In this document: positions 1-14,362 of the stretch, one piece after another
Layout: each line of letters opens with the position of its first letter
How positions within the stretch are numbered: position 1 is the stretch's first letter
Origin: Amanita rubescens
Lineage: Eukaryota > Basidiomycota > Agaricomycetes > Agaricales > Amanitaceae
NCBI GenBank assembly: GCA_015039365.1
Contig: WION01000027.1
Location: 248,001-312,000 of the forward strand
Reading direction: 5' to 3'
DNA: 64,000 nucleotides
Translations under genes and position numbers: made by a program
Notes under the pieces: generated by a model
Seen by the model: only the letters and a program-made list of their open reading frames with translations
Told to the model about the DNA's origin: nothing
Database searches by the model: none

Positions 1-478
1 ACAGGCTCGAACCTTGCCAAGTTGTGCATTTTGGTATAAGTTATTCAGTTTGCCACTTATTCTTACTGCTAAAGTCTATGCAAAGGAATGATGATCACGT
101 CTTGATTACTGGGTACTTCGAGACGAGATATTCCGATAGGACTTTGCTAGATGACATACGTCGTGTTTTGTCCTATGCTACTTATTGCGGAGTCCGTGAA
201 TATCATCACAATAAGTAGCATCGGAGAAGGCATAGCACTGGGCACAGAATCGGAGCGCGTATTCCGATCCACTGACCGTTGCCTTATATCCAAAAAAGCA
301 TCATAGAAATGGGCGACTCGCCGGTATTAAGCCACGGAGTATATTTGCACATGGAAAACTAATCTCTGGGCGCTGAGCGGAATACAAGAGGATGCTTGAA
401 TAGGAAAATCCTTCTGGAATGGCATGAGATCCAGGGCGCTGTTTAGGCGCCGCATGTAACACAGTCGGATCCACGATC
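1..478. other. No gene recognised
   Basis: Short open frames exist on both strands, but none shows splice-linked continuation or family motifs. I see nothing I can support here. Confidence 0.4.
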
Positions 479-608
479 TCACATCGCCTTTCCAATCCCC
501 TCCAACCAAGCCTCAGCGTCTTCAAAGGCTGAACCTTCCACAAAAGAAGCCCTATTTGGCCTTCTGCCGCGGAAAGTCGAGGGCGAGCAAGTACCGGCGA
601 CTACGATC

Positions 609-3451
<2,843 letters not shown>

Positions 3452-3597
3452 ATGATCATCTTATTTATTTGATGAGCTGGGGAGTCAAATGTTTGAATAT
3501 TTTCTTGGTGATGAACAGGACGACGACTGGTCACTACCTTTCGTAAAAACACCAGAAAAACTCTTTTTCCCCACAAAACTGACTAAACATTACCCAA

Positions 3598-3772
3598 CCA
3601 ATGTCCGACACTCACCAGCATGTATGATGTGCAACCTCTCAGATCTCAGTGATCGCATCATACACGCAATAACTCCGAGTCCGTTCGAATTTTGGCCATT
3701 GTTCCAACACGGCCACGTGCTGGTTCTAGCACCCCCAACTGATGTCCGACACTCACCGGCATGCATGATGTG
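3598..3772. repeat. Short direct repeats, 141 bp apart
   Basis: ATGTCCGACACTCACC followed by a GCATG-rich tail (GCATGTATGATGTGCAA and GCATGCATGATGTGCAA) occurs near 3600 and again near 3741. The spacers also look alike (CGCATCATACACG versus CGCACTGTCATACACG), so this is a degenerate two-unit tandem repeat. No coding function is seen. Confidence 0.6.
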
Positions 3773-4023
3773 CAAACCTCTTGCCAATCGCACTGTCATA
3801 CACGTAACATGCTGCTCATTGACGATAAGTAGCCTATAGCGTGGAACCGAAATACTTTGAAAAGCAGGGAGTAGGAACCGACACTTTCGCAAACGCTGCA
3901 GAAGAGGGTAAGCCTGCTACAGAGGAGAGAGGGCGCGACTGGAGGCCTGATACGTTTCCGCATTGCATACAAATTCTCGTGAAAGGATGTCAAAAGCGAA
4001 GTACAGAAGCCCTATTTCCTCCT

Positions 4024-4359
4024 TCATCCATATCGGAGATCGTCAACAGACTCCCAGACACCAGGCGTCAAAACTCGCAGCACCTGCTTAGGGAGCGTTT
4101 CAGGGAGGTCGACATCGGTTTTCTTCAATGCCACTTCATCATCCCCATCGTCAAGGACGAGTACCAAGTTGTGATGACCATCGGGTTCGAGTCCGCTTCC
4201 AACGTATCTATAGGCATCATCTGGGATGTAATCAACAATTGGCTGATACCAATAGATGTCGCAGGTCTCTTCTGGAAGATCAGGCTTTCTGCTGAAAGTT
4301 TGGCGTATTTTCTCTGGGTCAAGCTTATATCCCTTTATATAAAACTTTCTTTCGGCCAT
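4024..4359 (-). CDS. Small hypothetical protein, 111 aa
   Basis: The minus-strand frame starts MAERKFYIKGYKLDPEKI and contains a DIYWYQPIVDYIPDD stretch followed by an acidic run VLVLDDGDDE. Amino-acid use is balanced and protein-like, and the frame is stop-free over its length. I do not recognise the family and see no signal peptide, membrane segment or catalytic motif. It sits between the decayed helicase and an F-box remnant, so it may be a remnant exon of a larger gene. The overlapping plus-strand frame (3841-4365) looks like a shadow. Confidence 0.4.
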   Translation of the reverse strand: MAERKFYIKGYKLDPEKIRQTFSRKPDLPEETCDIYWYQPIVDYIPDDAYRYVGSGLEPDGHHNLVLVLDDGDDEVALKKTDVDLPETLPKQVLRVLTPGVWESVDDLRYG

Positions 4360-4549
4360 CTATAAGACTAGTCAGTAAAGACAATGAGCATGATATACCA
4401 GCGAAACTTAATGCATAATGACGCTGACCGTATGACCAAACAAACCCAGTTTCCCACCTATAATTTGTTGGTTGCTCGCCGCGAGGTCGACGCATCTTTT
4501 ATCAAAATATATGTAGAGGACACTTAACTTCACCCTACGCCACAATGTC

Positions 4550-5668
4550 ATCATCACCACGGTAACAATCCCGATAATCGCCATCGTCATAGTAGGGCCA
4601 TATCTCAATATGCCGAGTAGACGCAGCCGAGGTAAGCACTAGACGTTTGAATTTCTCAATGTCTGCCCGACAGACACAATCCAATACTAAATTTCCGACA
4701 TCTGTGGAAGGACGATCGGTGATTCTGTATCAGGTAGACTGGAAAATGTAGCATCCAAGGTAGGCCTCAGAGCGCAATCCACGAGGGACACTCCTTGGCG
4801 TAAGATTATGTCAAAACACATTAGGGATGGTATAGGAAATTGAAGGTGAAGTTCCTTCAAGTTATGCCAAGGCACGGCTGAGATGAGCTTGTCGAGATTC
4901 AATGCGGCGAAGCACTTGCAGAGGGTGAGGTCTACCAGGTTTGGCAGGCGGACTGGAAGCCGCAAAGTAGCTCGAACATGGCAGAAAATTTTAATATCCA
5001 TGTCCACTGAAGCTCATGACTTCGTCGTAGTCGCAATACCGATCAGAATCGTAACAGCCAATATGCAGTAATTGCAAGTGTGACAAGTGCTCGGGTGGGA
5101 TTTCGTTGAGGGATTCTATTTCGTTCCGTTCGAGCCTAAGGCGTAGTTTCAAGAATGGGAATGGCGCAACTAGCTGTTGCACCACGTCGGAATTTACATC
5201 GTAATGGTTTATGTGGTCGATCATTAGTCCCGCCCTGGGAAGGGACCCTCCACGGGTTAGCCACAGGTGGAATAAGCGGTGTTTGGGGACGTTCAAACAG
5301 ATATACATCTGGACACAACTCCTTGGCAGGACGTCGCCGGTGAACTTTATTCGCAACGAGACTCCGAGTCGGGACCAGACGTGAGGCATCTCCAATATGA
5401 TGCGCCGCCACGCAGAGCATACATATGACAAGACCATGGCAGGATGAGTACTGATTGTAAGGCGAGCACCCGACCCAGACTGGCACATGAGATCGAATAT
5501 GATCCGCAATACATCTTCCGGGAGCTCAGTGACATGGAGCGCGAAAGCCTGAGCTGCTTTGTATCCTGCGTTTTCTTCATTAGGCTCGAGGAAGAGTGCT
5601 TGCCTGTTGACTGCCTCTTCTTCGGATGAGTCATTGGTAACGCCTACATCACTTCGATCTATAGCCAT
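4550..5668 (-). pseudogene. F-box/LRR-like protein, frame-disrupted
   Basis: The 225-residue N-terminal frame (4991-5668) has an F-box-like segment: LPEDVLRIIFDLMCQS, then VCSAWRRI, then MPHVWSRL. F-box proteins are substrate receptors of SCF ubiquitin ligases. The reading continues in another frame at 4687-5007 with leucine-rich strands (PNLVDLTLCKC, WHNLKELHLQFPIPSL) and then in a third frame to about 4550 (GNLVLDCVCRADIEKFKRL, ending in an acidic tail). No GT-AG intron explains the frame changes near 5000 and 4690, so I call it a pseudogene. Unrecognised introns are the alternative. Confidence 0.65.
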
Positions 5669-6183
5669 CGGATCTGCAATTGGGGGTCACGATTGATAGA
5701 ATTTGAATGTGTGATGGCGTACCAATGTGTAATTTAGTGCCTGACTTTTCTTTCTTTCGAATCAACAAATTTAGTGCCTGTCGATTAAAAATGCGACGCA
5801 ATTGTGACCCCATGACTGAGTCTAAACGTAGGGATGAGCTGAGAAACATGTCGCATTCAAGGATGTACCTGGTGGTGAATGGTGTGAGAATGCAGGCGCT
5901 TTCTTTCAAGCACCACGGGCATGGAAACGTTTCCAGGAAGGAGAAAGTGTTGATGAAGGTTGGCTGAAATACCAAATTTCATAAGGGGAATTAGTGTCGA
6001 AGCTCGATTAGCGCCGAATGTACTGAGGTCTCAAAATGCTTTCACAGCAGTTTTTGTCTTTTATCGATAATACATGTAGCAAGTGCTATAGGGTTGAAAC
6101 TACCTAAAGGCCGAAATACGGTACGGGCGACTAAGCACCCCTTTTTGGAGCAAATTATCTTCTGCAAGAATTGTTACATGTAA
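5669..6183. other. Intergenic, nothing recognised
   Basis: Only short shadow frames occur here. No motif or repeat could be supported. Confidence 0.4.
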
Positions 6184-6860
6184 CTAGTATTCGAAATATG
6201 GTAACTCGCCGCTCACCTGAATAAGGGACCGAGCACAGTCACTTACGAGGGCACGTTGCATTGGGTGCGACTGAGGAAGCTCCATAATTGCATTAGCATA
6301 CTGTGAAAACTCCAAATAGGATTGAGCTGTCGATGCAGTCCATCCACCTAATGTCTTGGTGTGACCGACAAGACATGCCATTCCTCGGGAAACATCCCGT
6401 TCAAGTTTCACATCAAACTCCTTTGCGATCGCTGTCTCGTTAGCCACCATTTTTTCCTCGTCGTAATCCTGACTCTTCGGTAATTCGATCACTGTATCCA
6501 GAGATACAATCCCTGCTCCCTGGAGCAAAGAGAAAGTACCAGACTTCACTGAGGTATGTCATAGTAGAAACGGGGTCCGACTTGAAAGATGGATCGGCCG
6601 GTTGGGGTTGCGGCTTCGAGCCCGAACTCGCTAATGTCCATGAGAGCTGTGAGGAGCTCCGGCACAAAGTATCCGAAGAACTTTGTCTCGTCGAACATTT
6701 TTGCGAGGTCTGCGACCGTTTCTGGGAGAGGCTTGGTCGCTTCAGTCTCCCAATCATATCCATATTGGTCTAAAAGGTACTTCTTCGATGCCTCTGGAAC
6801 GCGGGCCCAATTGATCTTGGTAGACCTGGAGACGAAACGAAGGTAGGACGGGTCTCCCAT
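6184..6860 (-). CDS. Hypothetical protein, two overlapping frames
   Basis: Two minus-strand frames meet at 6546-6549. The first starts MGDPSYLRFVSRSTKINWAR and ends at YYDIPQ. The second continues with VKSGTFSLLQGAGIVSLDTV and runs to PMQRALVSDCARSLIQ, where CAG|GTGAGC looks like a donor site, so the gene may continue below 6220. The shift at about 6548 is either a one-base frameshift or an intron I cannot place. Composition is protein-like. No family was recognised and no membrane segment is seen. Confidence 0.45.
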
Positions 6861-7086
6861 TGCAATGTGTAGATGTAGGAAGTTTCAGAAGCATGGCGCT
6901 TTTGAGGACGGCGTTATTGCGAGACATGCTGCGCAAAGGCAAACGTCATTATGTCGTTGTCAGAACATACGTAGTTCTGGCACACTTCCCACGATCATCT
7001 CGTCGATCGATTGCCCATCATTTCTGAATCTCAGATCTCAGAACCCATACTCGGCCCTGCTCGGTGTTCCTTCTCGCTCATCAGAC

Positions 7087-7166
7087 CGACTCAATGTTGA
7101 TATAAGTACAAATTCTTTCAAGTGACGCACGGAGTTAATACTGCTTGTATGTTATCTCTTGAACAA
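7087..7166. repeat. Dispersed repeat, copy 1 of 2
   Basis: About 78 bp starting CGACTCAATGTTGAT and ending GTTATCTCTTGAACA is repeated in the same orientation at about 11186-11263 with only a few substitutions. Nothing in it looks coding. Confidence 0.8.
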
Positions 7167-7324
7167 ATCGTGCACTAATGAAACTGGTGGACATGGACAA
7201 CGATCTAGATTCCCGAAGCCCGCCGTCTGACTCGGACCGAAGATAACCGTCCGTTGATCAACTTAGAGCAATATTTCATGGCGTGAGTCTTCGTTCATCT
7301 TCATGGTCTGATAACTCACAATAG

Positions 7325-8339
7325 ACCAAGTCTGGGAACGATTGGCGTTTCTCCTATCCCAACATGGCAATCCGCGCCCGCAGAAATTGTCCAAGAGTTT
7401 TTCAAGTATTTCTCATCCCCGTTGCACGTACGCAACAACGGTCATTCTATCAATTTTCCATGGTATCTGGGTCACATCTGATCTGCATGGCGGATAGAAT
7501 TTCTGTCTATGAGTACCGAATTCTGGAGCACGTTCCGCCTAGACTTTCGATCATATGACACGTCGATTGACGATGTCGTTGCCATGGCCAAGGTTTTCCT
7601 GCAGTGTAATCGGGGGCAACTGTTTTCCTTCAACATACGGCCTGGGGGTGCATTCGATACGGATGTTCTCCAAGTGTTTATCCCAGAATCGTCGCGTTGG
7701 TTGGACGTCTCAATCTCTCTCCGAAAAAGGGACATTTCAATTCTCTCCCCTGTAAAGGACCGTCTTCCTCACCTGCGTTCCCTCGAGCTGAATACCGAGT
7801 CGCACTGGGAGGCAAATTCGCTGGGTTTTTTGGAACATTGGGACTGTTTCGAGATCGCGCCCAATTTGACGTATGTCAAATCGAATGCCGTCAGGAAATG
7901 GCGTTTTGACTGGTCAAATATTACCACTCTCGTGCACACAGACTTTCTCGAGCGCGCGTTTCACAAAATTATCCCCAAATTGCACAATTTGGAGAAGTTG
8001 GTTATACCTGGCATGCTTGAGGAAACTTCAAACGATTATGACAACATGTCAATCTTAACTTTTCCGCGTCTAAGAGTTTTGCGAACTTTGGAGCCTATGA
8101 TCTTAAAAGTTCTCCAAACTCCTACACTTGAACAGCTATATATAGATGACAGTACGTCGTTCCTTGAATTGGAACCAGTCCCGCCATTCTTGGACAGATC
8201 AAAATGCGCCCTCCAAAATCTGTACATCGGGCACTTGAAGTTGGAGTCAAGCGGTGCTTTCCCCGCAATTTTGCAGCGCTCACCAGATATCAAATCCTTA
8301 ACTATACGCGTTTCTGGTCATGGTTATACTTTTTTAGCT
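7325..8339 (+). pseudogene. F-box/LRR-like gene, 5' part with in-frame stop
   Basis: The frame upstream of 7479 reads SAPAEIVQEFFKYFSSPLH and then PWYLGHI, followed by TGA at 7479-7481. The same frame then continues with SAWRIEFLSMSTEFWSTF. This is the usual agaricomycete F-box pattern (GHICSxWR...W) with a Cys codon turned into a stop. From 7509 an open 281-codon frame follows with regular leucine-rich segments (DRLPHLRSLELN, IPKLHNLEKLVIP, FPRLRVLRTLEP, DIKSLTIRVSG). At about 8340 homology-like sequence ends in an insertion, and the probable C-terminal part resumes at 9351. The 7479 stop could be a sequencing error. Confidence 0.65.
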
Positions 8340-9350
8340 GAAGTCCAGTGTTAAAGTTGTTAATCGGTATTAATTTATGGAAATGCATGTAATGACAAGT
8401 AATACTGGTTAAATCTCTTAAGCATTGGAAATAACCAGCAATGATAAACAATACTGGTCAAGTCTCTTAGCATCTATGTGATTAGAACAGTTAGGGCTAA
8501 GTTATAACTGATAGCTGGCTTCGGAGAACTATGAAAATAGGTCCGAGCAGCAGGGGTAATGGATGAGCTCGTGCAAGATGTTGGGACTCGTAATGTTTAC
8601 AGCCGAAGGTGCCGTCTCAGCCAAAGCGAGGTAATGAATGGCGGTTCAAGTACAGTCAAGGGTGTGAGCGCTAGGGGATGGTAGCTAAGGGACAGGGAGC
8701 ACATGGGAGTGGCGTTGAGGGGCCCAGGACACGAGTGGGTCAGCCAATGAGCCAGGGAGGGAGCTGGAGGCAACCAGGGGCCAGGGAGCGGGTGGGAGGT
8801 CCAGGGCGTGAGTGGGAGGTAGCGAGTAGGGAACAAGTGGGAGTGAAGATCGGAAAAACTGCAAAGTCCAACATTCACGTGACCCAGTGTGACACAAGAG
8901 TTCGCTCCTCCAAACGGTGCTCGCGCGCTCGCTCTTGATCCTCATAAATAATACAACCTTCCACCACACCTCAAAGGCCCCAAATTTAGTGCTAGCTTAT
9001 CAACCTGCCTCCAGCCAGCCTCCTGGCTCTTTGGCTATCTCCCACTTGCGCCCTCGATCCCTGGCCACCTCCCCTTTCTCCCTGCACTTCCCACTCACTT
9101 CCTAGCTCACTCGCTACCTCCCACTTGCGCCCTGGACCCCCACTCGCTCCAGCTCACTCCATGACCCTTTGGCTAACTCCCCCTTGGCCCTGGACCTCCG
9201 GCTACCTCCCACTTATGCCCTGAACCTCCCACCTGCTCCCCGGACCCACCTGCGTAAACCAATACCCATCACCTTGCCTTGGTTGAGACGGCATCTCTGG
9301 CTGCTTGCAAAAGCTCATTTGTTTATTGTCCCTGCTATCAACTTCACTAC
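8340..9350. mobile_element. About 1 kb inverted-repeat insertion with GC-rich minisatellite arms
   Basis: The left arm (about 8602-8870) is G-rich with AGGGAGCxGGTGGGAG-type motifs. The right arm (about 9020-9300) is its approximate reverse complement. For example, GTGCCGTCTCAGCCAAAGC near 8610 pairs with the complement of the GGTTGAGACGGCATC segment near 9280. The two edges also resemble each other inverted: CAGTGTTAAAGTTGTTA on the left, and TAGTGAAGTTGATA as the reverse complement of the right edge. Removing 8340-9350 joins two F-box-like frames without a shift. No transposase is seen. A clear target-site duplication is not visible beyond a shared AGCT. Confidence 0.5.
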
Positions 9351-9677
9351 GAGCTCTTGACATGTCGCCCTAACATGCCATCGCTCGCACCCAAACTTAA
9401 GGCATTGACCATTGTTTTCCCTGACAACTCAACTAACGACATCGACGGTTTCACGGCAATGGTAGCATCTCGTACTGCTGAACGGCTCTCTTTCGTTGAG
9501 CAGCTACAGCGGGTAACCGTGGTCTTGGACAGTCGTAAAACGATACCAGACATTTTCCAGCAAATATGCGAAGAACATGCTGTTAATTTCAACTTCGTGT
9601 ATCATGACTGTTGGAACATCAAAGGCAATGATCCCATCTGGGGCTTGGAAGATGATGATATCAAGTGGTCAACGTAA
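9351..9677 (+). pseudogene. Probable C-terminal part of the split F-box/LRR-like gene
   Basis: The frame reads ELLTCRPNMPSLAPKLKAL, continues with TIVFPDNSTNDIDGF and ends GLEDDDIKWST. It resembles the C-terminal tail of fungal F-box/LRR proteins, where a last ranked segment is followed by an acidic end. Joining codon GCT at 8337-8339 to GAG at 9351 keeps the frame, so this piece and 7325-8339 are probably one gene. It has no credible start of its own. The alternative is an independent small gene. Confidence 0.5.
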
Positions 9678-9974
9678 CATATGTAGGAAACCCTTACCGG
9701 ACAACGCTAAATAATGATTTCAAGTGTAGTCGATGTTGAGTAGATGATGTAGTTCGCGCTGGATAGCTCCAAGAATGTCATATATGTATGATCATAATCT
9801 TTTTATTCGCAGTGGTATATTGGAATTGTAAGATAGATCCTCAGCTCAGGCTTGTACCTGGACACAAATATCTGACATACGTCTTACATCTACATTCAGT
9901 ACCGGCCGTGGGACCGACAACTTGAGAAAATAGAGCATTGAGCGACAAAAAGGACATGCATACTGGCAACGTCC
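9678..9974. other. Intergenic, nothing recognised
   Basis: A+T-moderate sequence without a convincing frame or repeat. Confidence 0.4.
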
Positions 9975-10300
9975 GCAAAATTAATTTGGATAACGGGTGG
10001 GCGTGGGGTGTGAATGAAGGGCAGCGGCCTGTAAAAGACGGTCAGCCTGCTGCGTATATATGGGAGATGGAGGCTGCACCTTCATGAGAGCAACGCCCGA
10101 CTCGGGGCGACCGCATCTGGCCGCAGCGCCACATAATCTGTATGCGCTCTCTGCCCCCTCCCACGTGTTCAAACTTCATGAAGTATGGGCTACGGGTTTA
10201 CGTTCCGTATATGCTCGGAACACGGTCGCGGGCGGTACCGTGATAGAAGGGAAGGGAGAGGTAGTGTTATCGGAACGGTTGATACCAGGACCTTACGCTC
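9975..10300 (+). repeat. Degenerate dispersed repeat, copy 1
   Basis: Matches 12020-12390 in the same orientation. Shared landmarks are GGCCTGTAAAAGA, TATGGGAGATG, CGCTCTCTGCCC, TACGTTCCGT and GTCGGAACGGTTGATxCCAG-like tails. Identity is patchy with indels. The frame running through it is not conserved between copies, so I treat it as a non-coding repeat of unknown class. Confidence 0.6.
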
Positions 10301-10379
10301 GCATACTACGTGCAGAGCATGCCGACCAGGCTAGTGCCGTTTGTAGCAGTGAAGGGAGTTGGAGGAACGCCTGACGACA

Positions 10380-11185
10380 GTAGACGTCTTACGCTCAGCA
10401 TAGGCACGGAGCAAGTCATCTCACAAGCAGGACTGCGTAGACACGATGGTCATAACAGAACTTGAAGAAAGACGTGGTGGCGACGGTGAGAGGGTTAAAA
10501 GATTTGTGGGATATGTGGGGCGGGACAACGGTTGGAGGGTCAGGAGGGGAAATGAAGGTATGGGAACAGGGAAAGATAGAACGAGGAAAGAGAAGCAATC
10601 AGGGCTCGGAATTAGTAGTAGGCAACAACAAATTGCACGCGTCAAACAAAACTGACGAGAGGCCCTACTCCAGATCACTGGCTGATATCGTGGCATCACG
10701 GAAATTCCTTAAAATGAGCTGTGTGAAGTTGTGAGAATATTTATTTATTTATTTATTGTGAAAGGGAACATACACTATCGCCGACGCTGGAAGAGCCAAA
10801 CCGGTCGCACATCTGTTTGTTTCACACGACCCCAGCTTTCTCCACGACGAAGGCACAATACGGCGCCCTGGATGAATGTGCATTCACGCTGGATGGCCGT
10901 CTTCGACCTTTGGATAGCGGGTATAGACTTCTTTAGTGCAGGTGTTGATGCCGTGGAGGTATAGCCCTGTTTTTTTCTGATGGGTATGGGAGGACGTGTT
11001 CTTCGAACGAGTGATCACAGAGCTGAAGTGTTACTAAGGGTGAGTTAAAAACCACAAAAGGCGGTAAGGACGCGTACCTCCAGTTGTTATCCCATCTTTC
11101 TTGCTTTTTTGTTCTAGATAGTGTTTCAGCCAGGCTTCACCTGCGGGCTACGGTTTGACCTGTGACAGGACGAATTGCGCATGCG
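10380..11185. other. Intergenic with a TTTA microsatellite
   Basis: No supported gene. A short (TTTA)n run lies at about 10738-10758. Confidence 0.4.
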
Positions 11186-11263
11186 ACTCAATGTTGATAC
11201 AAGTACAGATTCTTTCAAGTGACGTACGGAGTTAATACTGCTTGTATGTTATCTCTTGAACAT
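11186..11263. repeat. Dispersed repeat, copy 2 of 2
   Basis: Direct match of 7087-7166, ending in the same TATCTCTTGAACA. It is followed immediately by the minus-strand coding remnant. Confidence 0.8.
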
Positions 11264-11740
11264 CGTGGTGTCCTCCGCGGAGCAGCGCGCTGAACCAGGT
11301 CGTACTATCGATCCACTGCTCGATCCACTCACTAACGTTCTTGAAACACGCATCATCAATGAACGTGAACCTCAACAAATGAAAAGACCCACCCAAGGTC
11401 CATCCCGCTCATCCTCGCGACCGCATTCACCGCCTCATTCTTCGTATTATTTCTTCGCTTGGCATAGAAAGCCCCCAAGTTCAACACTCCCAAGTCTCCA
11501 CCAATGACTCGCCTGCCGAAACGTCGATGATAGCATCCAGCCGAGGGAGAAAGTCCGACTCGCTAATAAACTCCGCGTCGTATAGTTCCAAGAGGAAGAA
11601 GGCTTGAGCGCAGAGGAGGGAGGCGCGTTGGGATCGACTGTTACCTCCGCACATGGACCCGTTCTGTTGCAGCCGATGAAGATGGTGGACGGAGGCTTAA
11701 AAGAGGTGTCCCAGTAGAGAATGAGTAGCCGAGGAGTCAA
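11264..11740 (-). pseudogene. Unrecognised coding remnant
   Basis: Minus-strand stretches read like protein but in different frames. One near 11510-11630 reads SLLCAQAFFLLELYDAEF, then SESDFLPRLDAIIDV. Another near 11280-11370 reads FTFIDDACFKNVSEW and WIDSTTWFSALLRG. A third covers LYWDTSFKPPSTIFIG near 11700. Stops and frame changes lie between them and no clean introns were found. The family is not recognised. Confidence 0.35.
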
Positions 11741-12019
11741 GAAGAGATGTCGACTCTTGCTTGGTCTGGCTCATTCCCTGTTTTCGCTTCTTCGTTTGTT
11801 GTTTTTTTCTTCTCAAAGATTTCACGTAGTGCGACGCGATGCATGGAGGGGGTTACTTCTTGAAGAGCGTCAGCGAACAAACAAGCATAGAGCGAATAAA
11901 TACATACTTGTCTGTCCGCACGACTCGAACCCCACTCATTTCTCCTTGATTACGACTAAATCGTCTCGCTGCCACCGAGCGCTCCAGTGAAACTCGCCGG
12001 ACATCCATCAGGACATCCA

Positions 12020-12390
12020 TACAGCAAAATCAGTTTGGGTAATAGATGGGCGCGGGGCTGGGGGCCTGTAAAAGAAGGTCAGTCTACTGCGCATACTATG
12101 GGAGATGAAGGCTGACCTTCATGCCTGACTAGACCCGGGATGACCGTATTTCTCCGCTGCGCCATATAATCAGTGATTTAAAATTAATCAGCATCCTTTT
12201 CCTTGCTTTGTACCTCCGTACAAACCGGCGCCTACGCTCTCTGCCCTCTCCCTTATATTCATGGAGTGCGAGCTACGGCCTTACGTTCCGTGTATGCTAG
12301 GAGTACGGATGGGGGCGATACCGTCGTTGCCTGGGATAGAAGCGAAGGGAGAGGCAGAGTTGTCGGAACGGTTGATGCCAGATGCAGAGG
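12020..12390 (+). repeat. Degenerate dispersed repeat, copy 2
   Basis: Counterpart of 9975-10300. It carries an extra segment near 12170-12230 (GTACCTCCGTACAAACC) that copy 1 lacks. Confidence 0.6.
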
Positions 12391-12798
12391 GCCAGGAATT
12401 CAGCAGACGTGCGATATGGAGAAAAGCCCTCGGAGACGATTAGCGTCCGAAGAGCATTCCGAGCAGGAATTCGAACAAGGGCCGCCGTCTACTACTATGG
12501 TTGTGATAGGGATCTATATTTGAGTCGAGATAAGCATGATAAGTGCGGAATTTACCTAATAAAGTAAAACAAGCATACCACGCGTTGGACGAGCGGCTAT
12601 GCCAATGACGGGGTACGGGTTCGCTGAATCTGACACTGCCGCTTTTGTAGTAGTGCTTTCAAGCCCAGCCTTCAAGTTGAGAGAGAGGTTCCATTCGGAT
12701 GGGTCCGGGAGGGAAAGAAGGTCGAAGTTGCGGTAGGGAGAAGAATCAGAAGAGAACCGATGTGGTCGAAAAGCCTGGAACTACTAGACTCTCACCAT

Positions 12799-12804
12799 CG
12801 AGCC
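12799..12804. repeat. Target-site duplication TCGAGC, left
   Basis: TCGAGC directly abuts the left terminal inverted repeat and is repeated at 14687-14692 directly abutting the right one. Confidence 0.85.
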
Positions 12805-13227
12805 ACTGTGGGAAGTAAAAAATGTGAAAAAAAAATGACGCAGGGCCCGAAAAACAGTTTGGAGCAATTCTTTTTTCAATGGAGCCGTCGTCTCAAAATC
12901 AACTTTTCAAGAGTTTGAAAACGGAGTATTGAATCACGTAAATTTGTTGGCTGCTGAGTACTGAGTTGCAATTCAAAGCCCGGCCGGATACTGAATTCCT
13001 CATAATCCAGCCAATTTCAGTACCCTTGGTGTGATAATCAGGATGCTTGGGGCATGACAATCAGCTTATGATAGCCCGAAAAATATAGTATGTTTTGCCA
13101 TGCCACCACAGTGTAATCCATTTATTGTATGGAATTATACATACAGAACTAGAGCAGAGTCACTTGTAACTACGGAAATGGGGTAGAAATGAGGATGCGA
13201 GATGTGATGTGATGCAGGGCGCTAGGG

Positions 13228-13515
13228 CGCACTCAGCACGGTGAAGCAATCCACAGGGTGAAGAGACGAGGATATGAGAGGTGGAGTAACGCTAGACGCG
13301 CTCAGCGTCATGCGCGAGTCCACGGGGTGCAGAGATGCTATTGCGAGGAGCGGAATGTCACTGGACCGTGGACGCGCTCAGCGTCATGCGTGGGTCCATA
13401 GGGTGTGGAGACGATGGCACGAGGAGCGGGATGGCACGGGACACACTCAGCGTCGTGAGGGGGTTCATGGAGTGCGGTGCGAGGAGCGGAACAGTGCGAG
13501 ATGCGCTCAGCGAGG
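13228..13515. repeat. Degenerate minisatellite, about 70-78 bp unit, four copies
   Basis: Units start at CGCxCTCAGCGTCATGCG-like motifs and contain GGTCCAxxGGGTG and GAGGAGCGGAA. Copies begin near 13228, 13297, 13375 and 13444. It lies inside the TIR transposon. The frames running through it are artefacts. Confidence 0.75.
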
Positions 13516-14362
13516 GGAGTCCTATATTATAATCTAGGAGTCGTGGGACGCACCTTCAGTTTGTAAAAGCATGATGGGAGCATTAGTCGGAGAAGCAGGT
13601 GGCTGTCGGCAGTTGGGTACATTCGTGAACGAGTAGAACGCATGCGGCACAAGTAGTGGACCCACACCTTGTAAATGGGATGATGTGTGAGGCAAAGCGG
13701 TCGAGATTGCGAGTGGTTGGTGAGTCGCGACGCGGGGAGATACAAAAGTGTGTGAGGAACGCAGAAAACTCCATATATGCGCGGACTTACTTTAGTCCAA
13801 CTCAGTGCAGCGTTTGTGACAAGTCCAAGGATTGTGAGCCGTTTTCGGATGTGAGCCGTTTTCGGATAAGTGCCGAACAGAGCGCACTAGTCCCAGGATC
13901 AAGGTGAATTGAATACACATTCATTTTCGTTGAATATTCGATTGTCGCTATTGGCGATGGGTTTCAATGGCGCACGGTGAAGGGATGACCTTGAAGGCTG
14001 AGAGGTTGTTCGTTGACACGCATATAGTCAACTCTTACCTCCTCGTCAGCAATTTGGGGCATGCGGACTTGGCGCGAGAGGGCATCGATCTGGGGAAGCT
14101 GGGAGGCGGATAAGAGGGGAAATGCATGACAGTTGGGATAAACGTCATTGTTTGGTCACCAAACAATGGACTTCGGAATTTTGTCGCAACAGCGCAGTCT
14201 CCGTTGACCTAATACACAGATGACAATCGATCTGTTAGTATAGCGCGCGCACTACTTCGACGCCGGAGTCCACGAAGCCCGATAAACCGGCGTGCGCAAC
14301 GTAGAAGTTGCCCTAGAGACGGCATTTGGGTATATTAGTAATTAGTAGCCGAATGCATCAGT

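Noticed and set aside
5707..5967. 86-codon plus-strand frame next to the F-box remnant
   Set aside because: No motif, odd composition, and overlapping open frames on the other strand. No support beyond length.
8597..8969. Overlapping 86-94 codon frames on both strands
   Set aside because: They lie in GC-rich minisatellite-like inverted arms. Composition alone keeps them open.
10060..10374. 104-codon frame and its counterpart at 12203-12523
   Set aside because: The two copies of this dispersed repeat do not conserve the reading frame, so coding is unlikely.
11908..11940. tRNA T-arm-like GACTCGAACCCC on the plus strand
   Set aside because: The bases around it do not pair as a T-stem and no D-arm is found at the right distance.
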